Source of the DNA: Litoditis marina
Taxonomy: Eukaryota > Nematoda > Chromadorea > Rhabditida > Rhabditidae
Reading direction: 5' to 3'
NCBI GenBank assembly: GCA_964036275.1
Contig: OZ038438.1
Location: 10,611,321-10,675,320 of the forward strand
DNA: 64,000 nt
The translations under genes and the position numbers were made by a program. Each line of letters starts with the position of its first letter. Position 1 is the first letter of the stretch. Shown here one piece after another: positions 1 to 11,515 of the stretch. Below the pieces are notes generated by a model. That model saw nothing but the letters and a program-made list of their open reading frames with translations, had not been told where the DNA came from and searched no databases.

Positions 1-3000
1 AATTACTCGCAAATGAAACTCCGTATTCGCAATTACTCGCAAATGAAACTTCGTATTCGCAATACTCGCAAATGAAACTCCGTATTCGCAATTACTTGCA
101 ATGAAACTTCGTATTCGCAATTACTCGCAAATGAAACTTCGTATTCGCAATTATTCGCAAATGAAACTCCGTATTCGCAATTACTCGCAAATGAAACTTC
201 GTATTCGCAATTACTCGCAAATGAAACTCCGTATTCGCAATTACTCGCAAATGAAACTTCGTATTCGCAATTACTCGCAAATGAAACTTCGTATTGCAAT
301 TACTCGCAAATGAAACTTCGTATTCGCAATTATTCGCAAATGAAACTCCGTATTCGCAATTACTCGCAAATGAAACTTCGTATTCGCAATTACTCGCAAA
401 TGGAACTCCGTATTCGCAATTACTCGCAAAATGAAATTTCGTATTCGCAATTACTGGCAAATGGAACTCCGTATTCGCAATTACTTGTTACTCGCGAATG
501 AAACTCCGTATTCGCAATTACTCGCAAATGAAACTTCGTATTCGCAATTACTCGCAAATGGAACTCCGTATTCGCAATTACTCGCAAATGAAACTCCGTA
601 TTCGCAATTACTCGCAAATGAAACTCCGTATTCGCAATTATTCGCAAATGAAACTTCGTATTCGCAATTACTCGCAAATGAAACTCCGTATTCGCAATTA
701 CTCGCAAATGAAACTCCGTATTCGCAATTACTCGCAAATGAAACTTCGTATTCGCAATTACTCGCAAATGAAACTTCGTATTCGCAATTACTCGCAAATG
801 AAACTCCGTATTCGCATTATTCGCAAATGAAACTTCGTATTCGCAATTACTCGCAAATGAAACTTCGTATTCGCAATTACTCGCAAATGAAACTCCGTAT
901 TCGCAATTACTCGCAAATGAAACTCCGTATTCGCAATTACTCGCAAATGAAACTTCGTATTCGCAATTACTCGCAATGGAACTCCGTATTCGCAATTACT
1001 CGCAAATGGAACTCCGTATTCGCAATTACTCGCAAATGAAACTTCGTATTCGCAATTACTCGCAAATGAAACTCCGTATTCGCAATTACTCGCAAATGAA
1101 ACTTCGTATTCGCAATTACTCGCAAATGAAACTTCGTATTCGCAATACTCGCAAATGAAACTCCGTATTCGCAAATTACTCGCAAATGAAACTTCGTATT
1201 CGCAATTACTCGCAAATGAAACTCCGTATTCGCAATTACTTGCAAATGAAACTTCGTATTCGCAATTACTCGCAAATAAAACTTCGTATTCGCAATTACT
1301 CGCAAATGAAACTTCGTATTCGCAATTATTCGCAAATAAACTCCGTATTCGCAATTACTCGCAAATGAAACTCCGTATTCGCAATTACTCGCAAATGAAA
1401 CTCCGTATTCGCAATTATTCGCAAATGAAACTTCGTATTCGCAATTACTCGCAAATGAAACTTCGTATTCGCAATTACTCGCAAATGAAACTCCGTATTC
1501 GCAATTACTCGCAAATGAAACTTCGTATTCGCAATTACTCGCAAATGGAACTCCGTATTCGCAATTACTCGCAAATGAAATTTCGTATTCGCAATTACTC
1601 GCAAATGAAACTTCGTATTTGCAATTACTCGCAAATGAAACTTCGTATTCGCAATTATTCGCAAATGAAACTCCGTATTCGCAATTACTCGCAAATGAAA
1701 CTTCGTATTCGCAATTACTCGCAAATGGAACTCCGTATTCGCAATTACTCGCAAATGAAATTTCGTATTCGCAATTACTGGCAAATGGAACTCCGTATTC
1801 GCAATTACTTGTTACTCGCGAATGAAACTCCGTATTCGCAATTACTCGCAAATGAAACTTCGTATTCGCAATTACTCGCAAATGGAACTCCGTATTCGCA
1901 ATTACTCGCAAATGAAACTCCGTATTCGCAATTACTCGCAAATGAAACTCCGTATTCGCAATTATTCGCAAATGAAACTTCGTATTCGCAATTACTCGCA
2001 AATGAAACTCCGTATTCGCAATTACTCGCAAATGAAACTCCGTATTCGCAATTACTCGCAAATGAAACTTCGTATTCGCAATTACTCGCAAATGAAACTT
2101 CGTATTCGCAATTACTCGCAAATGAAACTCCGTATTCGCAATTATTCGCAAATGAAACTTCGTATTCGCAATTACTCGCAAATGAAACTTCGTATTCGCA
2201 ATTACTCGCAAATGAAACTCCGTATTCGCAATTACTCGCAAATGAAACTCCGTATTCGCAATTACTCGCAAATGAAACTTCGTATTCGCAATTACTCGCA
2301 AATGGAACTCCGTATTCGCAATTACTCGCAAATGGAACTCCGTATTCGCAATTACTCGCAAATGAAACTTCGTATTCGCAATTACTCGCAAATGAAACTC
2401 CGTATTCGCAATTACTCGCAAATGAAACTTCGTATTCGCAATTACTCGCAAATGAAACTTCGTATTCGCAATTACTCGCAAATGAAACTCCGTATTCGCA
2501 ATTACTCGCAAATGAAACTTCGTATTCGCAATTACTCGCAAATGAAACTCCGTATTCGCAATTACTTGCAAATGAAACTTCGTATTCGCAATTACTCGCA
2601 AATAAACTTCGTATTCGCAATTACTCGCAAATGAAACTTCGTATTCGCAATTATTCGCAATGAAACTCCGTATTCGCAATTACTCGCAAATGAAACTCCG
2701 TATTCGCAATTACTCGCAAATGAAACTCCGTATTCGCAATTATTCGCAAATGAAACTTCGTATTCGCAATTACTCGCAAATGAAACTTCGTATTCGCAAT
2801 TACTCGCAAATGAAACTCCGTATTCGCAATTACTCGCAAATGAAACTCCGTATTCGCAATTACTCGCAAATGAACTTCGTATTTGCAATTACTCGCAAAT
2901 GAAACTTTGTATTCGCAATTACTCGCAAATGAAACTCCGTATTCGCAATTACTCGCAAATGAAACTTCGTATTCGCAATTACTCGCAAATGAAACTCCGT

Positions 3001-3769
3001 ATTCGCAATTATTCGCAAATGAAACTTCGTATTCGCAATTACTCGCAAATGAAACTTCGTATTCGCAATTACTCGCAAATGAAACTCCGTATTCGCAATT
3101 ACTCGCAAATGAAACTTCGTATTCGCAAATACTCGCAAATGAAACTCCGTATTCGCAATTATTCGCAAATGAAACTTCGTATTCGCAATTACTCGCAAAT
3201 GAAACTCCGTATTCGCAATTACTCGCAAATGAAACTCCGTATTCGCAATTACTCGCGAATGAAACTCCGTATTCGCAATTACTCGCAAATGAAAACTTCG
3301 TATTCGCAATTACTCGCAAATGGAACTCCGTATTCGCAATTACTCGCAATGAAACTCCGTATTCGCAATTACTCGCAAATGAAACTCCGTATTCGCAATT
3401 ATTCGCAAATGAAACTTCGTATTCGCAATTACTCGCAAATGAAACTCCGTATTCGCAATTACTCGCAAATGAACTCCGTATTCGCAATACTCGCAATGAA
3501 ACTTCGTATTCGCAATTACTCGCAAATGAAACTTCGTATTCGCAATTACTCGCAAATGAAACTCGTATTCGCAATTATTCGCAAATGAAACTTCGTATTC
3601 GCAATTACTCGCAAATGAAACTTCGTATTCGCAATTACTCGCAAATGAAACTCCGTATTCGCAATTACTCGCAAATGAAACTCCGTATTCGCATTATTCG
3701 CAAATGAAACTTCGTATTCGCAATTACTCGCAAATAGAAACTTCGTATTCGCAATTACTCGCAAATGAA
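1..3769. repeat. 30-bp satellite array with higher-order structure
   Basis: Head-to-tail copies of a 30-bp monomer built around CGTATTCGCAATTACTCGCA followed by AATGAAACTY. Variant positions are C/T in ACTCCG versus ACTTCG, A/G in AAACT versus GAACT, and TACTCG versus TATTCG, plus occasional 1-bp deletions. A rare variant block (TACTGGCAAATGGAACT, then TTACTTGTTACTCGCGAATG) occurs at about 455-500 and again at 1779-1824, and the order of C/T and A/G variants after it is the same for at least eleven monomers. That gives a higher-order repeat of about 1324 bp (44 monomers). The monomer length is a multiple of three and has no stop in any frame, so long reading frames appear on both strands; these are by-products and not genes. 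The array runs into an assembly gap and its true length is unknown. Confidence 0.97.
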
Positions 3770-3969
3770 NNNNNNNNNNNNNNNNNNNNNNNNNNNNNNN
3801 NNNNNNNNNNNNNNNNNNNNNNNNNNNNNNNNNNNNNNNNNNNNNNNNNNNNNNNNNNNNNNNNNNNNNNNNNNNNNNNNNNNNNNNNNNNNNNNNNNNN
3901 NNNNNNNNNNNNNNNNNNNNNNNNNNNNNNNNNNNNNNNNNNNNNNNNNNNNNNNNNNNNNNNNNNNNN
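3770..3969. other. Assembly gap (200 N)
   Basis: Run of exactly 200 undetermined bases between the satellite and the 1.7-kb element. The round length suggests a placeholder of unknown true size. Confidence 0.99.
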
Positions 3970-5704
3970 AACCCGCGTCCCTCCTCAGACTGCAATCAAA
4001 CACGCAATCGCTGTGCTATCCTGTTTTCCGGCACCGGAGGGGTCAGCTCGCTGGTATATGGTCGGGCCCCGGGGGGTCGCGGCGCGCGTTGACCTCTTGC
4101 TAGCTCATTGTTGAAGATAGGAAAGAATTTTTTTTTTACGAAAATGAATCTACTCTTCAAGCTCTACCTGTCCATGTAGATCATTAAGCTGCCAGATGGC
4201 TGGTTGAAAAAGTCAATGTCCAAAATCGACCTTCTGACGGCTCTTGTTCAGTTTTTGTGAGGGACGGACTGATGAGTGTGAGATGTCATACTGATCGTAG
4301 TGAAATTTTTCTATATTCTATAAAAAAAACTGTGATTAAAGGTCAACTTACGAACCTCACGGGTGGATCAAAAACTACCAAAATTGAAAAAAATTCCCAT
4401 TTTTCAGGAAAACCAGTAGAAACATGGTTTTAAAATCATTTTCATGGAATGAGGCGTACATTTTCGAATTCCTTGGGAAAATCTCTATTCGATTCAACAA
4501 TGAACTGAAGAAAAAAACACGAAAGCGCGCGGTTGCGCGCCGGCGCGTAATCACTATCAAAACACGGACTTTCGGTAAGCCAGTGTGAAAAAATTTTTTG
4601 GTCAACTTTTTTTTTATTTTTTGCACAGCGCAAACATTTCAGAACAAGACGAACAAAATGATGTAGGTCAGAAAAAATTTGACCTACTTTGAAATTTCAA
4701 CGTTTACAGCGTGCGCGCGCGCAACTTTACGAAATTTTTCGAAATTTTCAGCAAAGATGCGGACTGGCCGAATCTATACATGTCTCAAATTTCAGCCCAA
4801 TCGGACATGTCTGACTTTTTGCCGTTTTTGAAAATTTTTTTTGATCTACGCGTCATTACGCGCCGCGCGCATGCAGAAATTGCAAAATTTGCAACTATTC
4901 AGATGCGCCCAAGTTTTTGCGCACAATTTAAAAATTAATTTCAGCTCATCAAATTTATTCAGGCCGGTTGGTAGAAGCGTGCAACGGTGCTCAATTTAGC
5001 CAAAAAACACGTTTTCGGGCCCCAAAAAATCGATAAATTAATTTTTTTCAAATTTTTTTAAAAGATTCGAATTCAGTGGGCCTAATACGGTTCTGTCCGC
5101 CGTAGAGCTTGTGTTTTTCACGACTTTTTCATCTCTGAGATCTGAAAAATCGCGCTTGTCGCGCGCGCGCCGCGCGCAAAGTTGCGGCTGGACCTAAAAT
5201 TTTTGCTTCAGAATGACCGCCGTCAAAAGTTCTACGACCCAGTAAGCTTTTTAGCCCGATCTCATTCGCCGTTTTTAAGAAACTCGAAAAACAAGTTTTT
5301 TTTTTGCAAAAAGTTTACCTTTTTAAAACACGCGCAGCGCGCGCCGCGCTAAATTTGAGAAAAATTTTTTTTGCTCAATCGATTGGAAACTATTCAGGCA
5401 AAACTTTTTTATTATTACAGCAATTTGTGAAAATCAACATGCCAGCCCACTACACCTCCCCAAACACGAAATTTTAAATTTTTGGCGGAAAGTGCACGAC
5501 GTTTGGACGTACCTGTGCACGCGTGCATGTACATTTTTTACAAAATTCATACATGAATCGCGAGCTGAGCACATTTGTATACGAGTGTAAAAAAAAGTGG
5601 ACAAAAAGTCTATACGGCATGGCGCGCTACGCGCGCGGAAAGGCCAGTAAGGGCGAGAAATCATACGAAAACCTCCTACCACCTTTATAATATATAGACT
5701 AGCG
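3970..5704. mobile_element. 1.7-kb palindrome-bearing element, copy 1
   Basis: Near-identical to 14640-16370 over its whole length, starting inside a tRNA-like head that is cut by the gap and ending in the shared tail CACCTTTATAATATATAG. It has no convincing coding region; the short open frames are low-complexity and differ in frame between the two copies. It contains runs of alternating purine-pyrimidine GC sequence (GCGCGCGC near 4715 and 5160) and a terminal hairpin at 5622-5636. The differences between the copies are mostly 1-bp indels in homopolymers. No transposase is visible, so the class is unknown; non-autonomous is the safest description. Confidence 0.7.
5622..5636. other. Terminal hairpin, loop TAC
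   Basis: Perfect 6-bp stem GCGCGC / GCGCGC with a TAC triloop, about 45 nt before the conserved tail. The same arrangement with other stems is seen in the following units. Confidence 0.7.
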
Positions 5705-5884
5705 CTGTGCCATTTCGATTTTTTTAATCAACCACTGTTTCCCTTATTTAGTGATTTAATAGTTTTTGAATATCGATTATCGATTGGACGCGCCGCTACG
5801 CGTCGCCTAGGTGAATCGACTATCGATTGACGCGGCCGCTGCGCGGCGACCGGTTTTTTCTGCCACTGTTCCCAAAGATAGGGG

Positions 5885-6310
5885 CCGCTTCGCGGCCCTG
5901 GGTAATGTGTGGGGGCACGGGCATCGCTGCGCGGCCAAATTCCAAAACACGGCCGCTTCGCGGCCCTGGGTAATGTGTGGGGGCACGGGCATCGCTGCGC
6001 GGCCAAATTCCAAAAACACGGCCGCTTCGCGGCCCTGGGTAATGTGTGGGGGGCACGGGCATCGCTGCGCGGCCAAATTCCAAAAACACGGGCCGCTTCG
6101 CGGCCCTGGGTAATGTGTGGGGGGCACGGGGCATCGCTGCGCGGCCAAATTCCAAAAACACGGCCGCTTCGCGGCCCCTGGGTAATGTGCGGGGGGCACG
6201 GGGCATCGCTGCGCGGCCAGATCGGCAGGGGCCGCTGCGCGGCCACGGGTAATGTGTGGGGGCACGGGCATCGCTGCGCGGCCCAAATTCCAAAAAGGCC
6301 GCTTCGCGGC
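5885..6310. repeat. Tandem GNA-triloop hairpin array
   Basis: About six copies of a ~67-bp unit: GGCCGCTTCGCGGCC, then CTGGGTAATGTGTGGGGGCA, then CGGGCATCGCTGCGCGGCC and AAATTCCAA. Each unit contains a perfect 6-bp stem (GGCCGC/GCGGCC) with a TTC or TGC triloop and a shorter CGC-TGC-GCG half-hairpin. The same unit recurs at 7560-7790, 9040-9240, 10380-10700 and 11715-12000. Many single-base G/C length differences between copies look like homopolymer consensus errors. Confidence 0.85.
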
Positions 6311-6439
6311 CAGGGATAGTTGCCACTGTTCCCAAATTTACTGGCCGCTGCGCGGCCAGGGGAGAAAAGGCCACTGTCTCCGGGTGATTATAGGCCTCCC
6401 AGGACTAGTTAACGCCCATAATTGGAAAAAATAATTTTT

Positions 6440-6725
6440 TTTGGTCCCGCCCCCCTTTAACCCCATGTCGATAATCGTGATCCCCATGCCCAACTCCCTA
6501 TTTCCAACAAGTTTCAGCCATTTTTTAGATTTTTGACCTTTGACCTCTGCTCCCCCTTTAACGACATGTCGATATTCGTGATCCCCGTACTCGATTACCC
6601 CACCCCAACAAGTTTCAGCCATTTTAAATTTTTTGACCTTTGACCTCCTCCGTCCTCCTTTAACGGCATGGGTCATATTCGTGATCCCCATACTCGATTA
6701 CCCCACTACCCCAAATTTCAGGTCA
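6440..6725. repeat. Triplicated ~100-bp internal repeat
   Basis: Three direct copies of a unit containing CCCTTTAACGACATGTCGAT, TTCGTGATCCCC, ATTACCCC and CAACAAGTTTCAGCCATTTT, each separated by TTTTGACCTTTGACCTC. The same triplet (or two copies of it) is present in all five long modules at the same place. Confidence 0.8.
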
Positions 6726-7199
6726 ATCGGTCAATATTTGTATTTTGACGCGTCGCGTGCGCGCGGTCGCGTGCGTGGACCCGAAAAAATTTTTACACCA
6801 TTAGATCCCGTTTAGGTGGGGGGTCATTTTATATAATTACACCGACCCCTAAAAATTACTCCCAACCGAGTTACAAGGCCAAACCCATTTCGGGCCCAAA
6901 CTTCAATGGTCCCGTACACGTGTCACGTGAATAAAAAATAAAAAATTTTTTGGAGGTCCCGATCGGGGACCCAGTGGGGGGTCATAATATACAATACATT
7001 CCTACCCTTATCTCCAACCCGCCAACCACCAGCCACCGATTAGTGCGTTTTTTTCATTTTTTTTGGACCCTTTTACATGCGTTTCACGTGTGAATAACGT
7101 GACACGTGTGACACGTGACAAAAATTTTGTTTACATTATATTAAAATATAGATAGTTTACAAACTTTTTGGAAAGAATTGGCGAAATCCGTCGAAAGGC

Positions 7200-7220
7200 C
7201 CGCGACGCTACGCGTCGCGG
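7200..7220. other. Terminal hairpin of module a
   Basis: Perfect 9-bp stem CCGCGACGC / GCGTCGCGG with TAC triloop, followed by an A-run and the conserved tail. Confidence 0.75.
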
Positions 7221-7287
7221 AAAAAAAAAGTATCCCAAAAATCCAACGAAAACACCTTACCAGCTTTATTATATAGAGGGACTAGCG

Positions 7288-8723
7288 GGCCACTATGGGG
7301 GTAGTGGGGCCACTGTAACCCACACTCCCCACTTTCCTTTTTTTCATTAATTAATATTGATTAAAAAAAAAGTTTTTCAAAATACAACCATTTTAGGTTA
7401 ATCGCGATTATCGATTGACGCGCCGCTGCGCGTCGCCCTAGGTTAATCGATTATCGATTGACGCGCCGCTACGCGTCGCCTACTCTAATCGATTATCGAT
7501 TGACGCGCCGCTGCGCGGCGGTATGCAGCCACTGTTTCCCACGGGTAAGTAGAGAAACTGGCATCGCTGCGCGGCCAAATCGCAAAAACACGGCCCGCTT
7601 CGCGGCCCCTGGGGTAATGTGTGGGGGAACGGGGCATCGCTGCGCGGCCAAATTGCAAAAAGGCCGCTTCGCGGCCCTGGGTAATGTGTGGGGGAACGGG
7701 CATCGCTGCGCGGCCAAATTGCAAAAAAAGCCGCTTCGCGGCCAGAGATAGTTTGCCACTGTTCCCACATTTTACTGGCCGCTGCGCGGCCAGGGGAGGA
7801 AATGCCACTGTCCCCAGGTGGATTATAGGCCCCCCAGACTAGTTTTACACCCATAACTCGAAAAATAATTTTTTTTGGTCCCGCCCCCTTTAACCCCATG
7901 TCGATATTTCGTGATCCCCGTACCCGATTACCCATTCCCAACAAGTTTCAGCCATTTTTTAATTTTTTGACCTTTGACCTTGCCTCCCCCTTTAAACGAC
8001 ACCCCCATATTCGTGATCCCCGTAACCCGATTACCCCACCCCAACAAGTCTCAGCCATTTTAAAAAAATTTGACCTTTGACCTCTCCGTCCTCCTTTAAC
8101 GACATGGTCCATATTCGTGATCAGCATGGTCGATTACCCCTTACTGCCAAAATTTCAGGTCAATCGGACAACTTTTATATTTTTGACCTACTCTGACGCG
8201 GTCGCGTGCGCGCGTCGCGTGCGCGATCCCAAAAAATCCCAACACCATTTACAACCCCCTCGAGTGGGGGGTCATTTTATATTATTACAGCGACCCCCAA
8301 AAATCACTCCGAAGCAAGTTATAAACAAGAATCTGATTTTTGGCAAAATTTGTCGCGTCGCGTGCGCGCGTCGCGTGCGATATTTTTCAAAATTTTTTTG
8401 GAGGTCCCGATCCGCCCCCACCGGGGGGGTCATTCTATCAATTACAACCCGACCCCTATCTCGCACCGGGCCGACCGCCAGCCACCGATTTGTTGATTCC
8501 CGAAAATTTTTTCCTTACTTTGACGCGCGCGTGCACGCGCGCGCGCGTCGACAAATTTTTTTTGCGCGCGCGCGTATCGCGAGCCAACGATATTTATATT
8601 GTCATATCAAAATTTGCTGCACAAAGCACGCCTGTGGCCCTCGCTACGCGAGGGCAAAAAAAAAAAAGTACTCAAAAAATCATACGTAAACCCCTTCCCA
8701 TCTTTATTATATATAGACTAGCG
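7288..8723. repeat. GC-palindrome module b
   Basis: Same order of parts as module a, starting with a GGCCACT..CCACTG segment and GATTATCGATTGACGCGCC hairpins at 7410-7520. The palindrome in the slot before TTTTTTTGGAGGTCCCGA (8350-8380) is GCGTGCGCGCGTCGCG rather than CACGTG. It ends in a terminal hairpin at 8637-8655 and the tail TTTATTATATATAGACTAGCG-like sequence to 8723. Confidence 0.75.
8637..8655. other. Terminal hairpin of module b
   Basis: Perfect 8-bp stem GCCCTCGC / GCGAGGGC with TAC triloop, followed by a 12-A run. Confidence 0.75.
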
Positions 8724-10061
8724 ATACCATTGTAGACCAAGTTATTTAGTTTATAAAACTTTTTTTCATTTATCTACATTTTTAAAAAAACTTTAAAAAA
8801 TTTCATCCATTTTCAGCCGAGTTAGAGCTTGTTTTAGAGAAGTGTACCCGTGTGGACCAAGTAGGGCCGCTGCGCGGGCCATTTGATCTACCAGTGTAGA
8901 CCCAAGCAGGGGCCGCTGCGCGGCCATTTGATCTACCAGTGTAGACCAAGCAGGGCCGCTGCGCGGGCCATTTGATCTACCAGTGTAGACCTCAACAGGC
9001 CGCTGCGCGGGCCATTTGACCTACCCGTGTAGGACCGGTAAATGAGTGGGGGGCACGGGCATCGCTGCGCGGCCCAAATTCCTAAACACGGCCGCTTCGC
9101 GGCCCTGGGTAATGTGTGGGGGCACGGGCATCGCTGCGCGGCCCAAATTGGTTTGTGCCGCTGCGCGGCCACGGGTAATGTGCGGGGGCACGGGCATCGC
9201 TGCGCGGCCAGAACGACAAAAAGGCCGCTGCGCGGCCAATAAAGCCTACCAGTGTTTCCCATTACTTGTTTGGACCCCATTTCCGGCCACTTTGAAAAAT
9301 TTGACCTCTGACCCCCCCTCCCCCTTTAACGCCATGTCGATATTCGTGATCACCGTACTTGATTACCCATTCCCTACAAGTTTCAGCCATTTTGAAAAAT
9401 TTGACCTTTGACCTCTCGGTCCCCCTTTAACGGACACCCCCATATTCGTGATCAGCACCCTCGATTACCCCTCCCTGCCAAATTTTCAGGGTCAATCGGG
9501 ATGATTTTTTGCATTTTTGGACGCGTCGCGTGCGCGCGTCGCGTGCGTGACCCTAAAAAATTTCTACACCATTCGATCCCTTTTAGGTGGGGGGGTCATT
9601 TTATATAATTACACCGACCCCCCAAAAATCAATTCCAAACGAGTTATGAGACCAAAATCCATTTTGGACCCCAAACTTCACGTGCCCCCTATCACGTGAC
9701 ACGTGTAAAATTTGCATAAAATTTTTGGAGGTTCCCGATGCGGCCCCCCGTGGGGGGGTCATTTCTATCAATTACTTTCCCTACCCCAAAATCAACCGGC
9801 CAGCCACAAATCCCACTCAAATGGAATTTGGAAACATTTTGCAGCGTCCCCCCCTACTTTGCACGTGTGCCACGTGACGCACGTGACATATTTTTGAAAA
9901 GTAAAAACATTTTTATAAAATTCAAAGTTTTTATCATGACCTATTAAAATTTCAATTGGCTGCGCCAATTTTGAACGCCCCTACGGGGCGCACGAAAAAA
10001 AGTACCCTCAAAAAACCATGCGAAACACCCCTCCCCCTCTTTATAATATAGAGGACTAGCG
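8724..10061. repeat. GC-palindrome module c
   Basis: A second subtype: it begins ATACCATTGTAGACCAAG and has four ~60-bp repeats of GTGTAGACC..GGGCCGCTGCGCGGGCC (8850-9035) before the shared hairpin array, triplet repeat, and GGGGGGGTCATTTTATATAA segment. The slot before TTTTTGGAGGT holds CACGTG palindromes (9680-9705). It ends with a terminal hairpin at 9976-9990 and the conserved tail. Confidence 0.75.
9976..9990. other. Terminal hairpin of module c
   Basis: Perfect 6-bp stem CGCCCC / GGGGCG with TAC triloop. Stem composition is unrelated to the other modules' stems while the loop is unchanged. Confidence 0.75.
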
Positions 10062-11515
10062 ATACCATTGTAGACCAAGTTCTGGTGTTTATAAAACTTT
10101 TTTTTTCATTTATCTACATTTTTAAAAAAACTTGTAAAAATTTCATCCATTTTCCAGTCGAGTTAGAGCTTGTTTAATGTATTTTACCCGTGTAGACCGA
10201 GTAGGGCCGCTGCGCGGGCCCATTTTGATCTACCAGTGTAGACCACAGAAGGGCCGCTGCGCGGCCATTTGACCTACCCGTGTAGACCGGGTAAGGGCCG
10301 CTGCGCGGCCATTTGGACCTACCCGTGTAGACCGGGTATGGCCGCTGCGCGGCCAACTACCTGTGTAGACCGAGTAATACGTGGGGGCACGGGGCATCGC
10401 TGCGCGGCCAAAATTCCTAAAACACGGCCGCTTCGCGGCCCTGGGTAATGTGTGGGGGAGCGGGCATCGCTGCGCGGCCTAATTCCTAAACACGGCCGCT
10501 TCGCGGGCCCTGGGTAATGTGTGGGGGGAAACGGGCAATCGCTGCGCGGCCTAATTCCTAAAACACGGCCCGCTTCGCGGGCCCTGGGTAATGTGTGGGG
10601 GAAACGGGGCCATCGCTGCGCGGGCCAAAATTGGTTGTGCCCGCTGCGCGGCCACGGGTAATGTGCGGGGGGCACGGGCAATCGCTGCGCGGCCAATAAA
10701 GCCTACCAGGGTGCTCACCGAATGTTTTTGACCCCATTTCCGGCCACTTTGAAAAATTTGACCTCTGACCCCCCTCCACCCTTTAACGCCATGTCCGATA
10801 TTCGTGATCCCCGTACCCAATTACCCCTTACCACCAAGTTTTCAGTCCATTTTGAAGAATTTGACCTTTGACCTCTCCGTCTCCTTTAACGCCATGGTCC
10901 ATATTCGTGATCCCCACCCTCAATTACCCCTTCCTGCCAAATTTCAGGTCAATCGGATGATTTTTTGTATTTTGACGCGTCCGCGTGCGCGCGTCGCGTG
11001 CGTGACCCCAAAAATTTTCCACACCATTCGATCCCTTTTAGGTGGGGGGTCCATTTTTATATAATTACACCGACCCCCCAAAATCAATCCCAAACGAGTT
11101 ATGAGACCAAATCCATTTCGGACCCAAACTTCACGTGCCCCTATCACGTGGACACGTGTAAAATTTGCATAAAATTTTTGGAGGTCCCCGACCCGCACCC
11201 CGTGGGGGGTCATTCTATCAATTACTTTCCCTACCCCAAAAACCAACCGGCCAGCCACAAATCGCGCTCAAATGAGATTTTTGAAAAAAATCGCAGACCT
11301 CGCCCCACTTTGCACGTGTGCCACGCGACGCACGTGACATATTTTTAAAAAACTTTTTTTCATATTTATAAAATTCAAAGTTTTTTACCATCACGTATTA
11401 AAATTTCAAAGCACACCGACAGATTACGGGTACCGCTACGCGGTACCTCAAAAAAAAGTACCCCTCAAAACCTGCGCAAACCCCTCCCCAGGCTTTATAA
11501 TATAAGGGACTAGCG
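10062..11515. repeat. GC-palindrome module d
   Basis: Same subtype as module c (start ATACCATTGTAGACCAAG, CTACCCGTGTAGACC repeats with hairpins at 10185-10375), then the shared hairpin array (10380-10700), two copies of the TTTGACCTTTGACC repeat, CACGTG palindromes in the slot (11130-11160), a terminal hairpin at 11429-11447 and the tail. Confidence 0.75.
11429..11447. other. Terminal hairpin of module d
   Basis: Perfect 8-bp stem GGTACCGC / GCGGTACC with TAC triloop. Confidence 0.75.

Larger units (their letters stand above)
5705..7287. repeat. GC-palindrome module a
   Basis: First of a head-to-tail set of modules. Order of parts: an AT-rich start with GATTATCGATTG; a block of GGCCGCTTCGCGGCC hairpin repeats (5885-6310); three ~100-bp direct repeats with TTTGACCTTTGACCTC (6440-6720); a GCGTGCGCGCG palindrome; a segment with GGGGGGTCATTTTATATAAT; a CACGTG-type palindrome cluster (6915-6930) just before TTTTTTGGAGGTCCCGA; a terminal hairpin (7200-7220); an A-run; and the conserved tail ending CTAGCG. 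No coding potential is seen apart from low-complexity frames produced by the hairpin repeats. Confidence 0.75.

Noticed and set aside
967..2679. Long open frames (up to 570 codons) in the satellite
   Set aside because: They follow from a 30-bp stop-free monomer, exist in all frames on both strands, and shift frame at every indel.
1..3769. Telomeric or subtelomeric repeat
   Set aside because: The nematode telomere repeat TTAGGC is absent; the 30-bp unit is unrelated.
5728..6374. Minus-strand frames rich in WPRSDA/GPRSG in the hairpin arrays
   Set aside because: They are translations of the ~67-bp hairpin repeat, overlap in all three frames and have no start context or splice sites.
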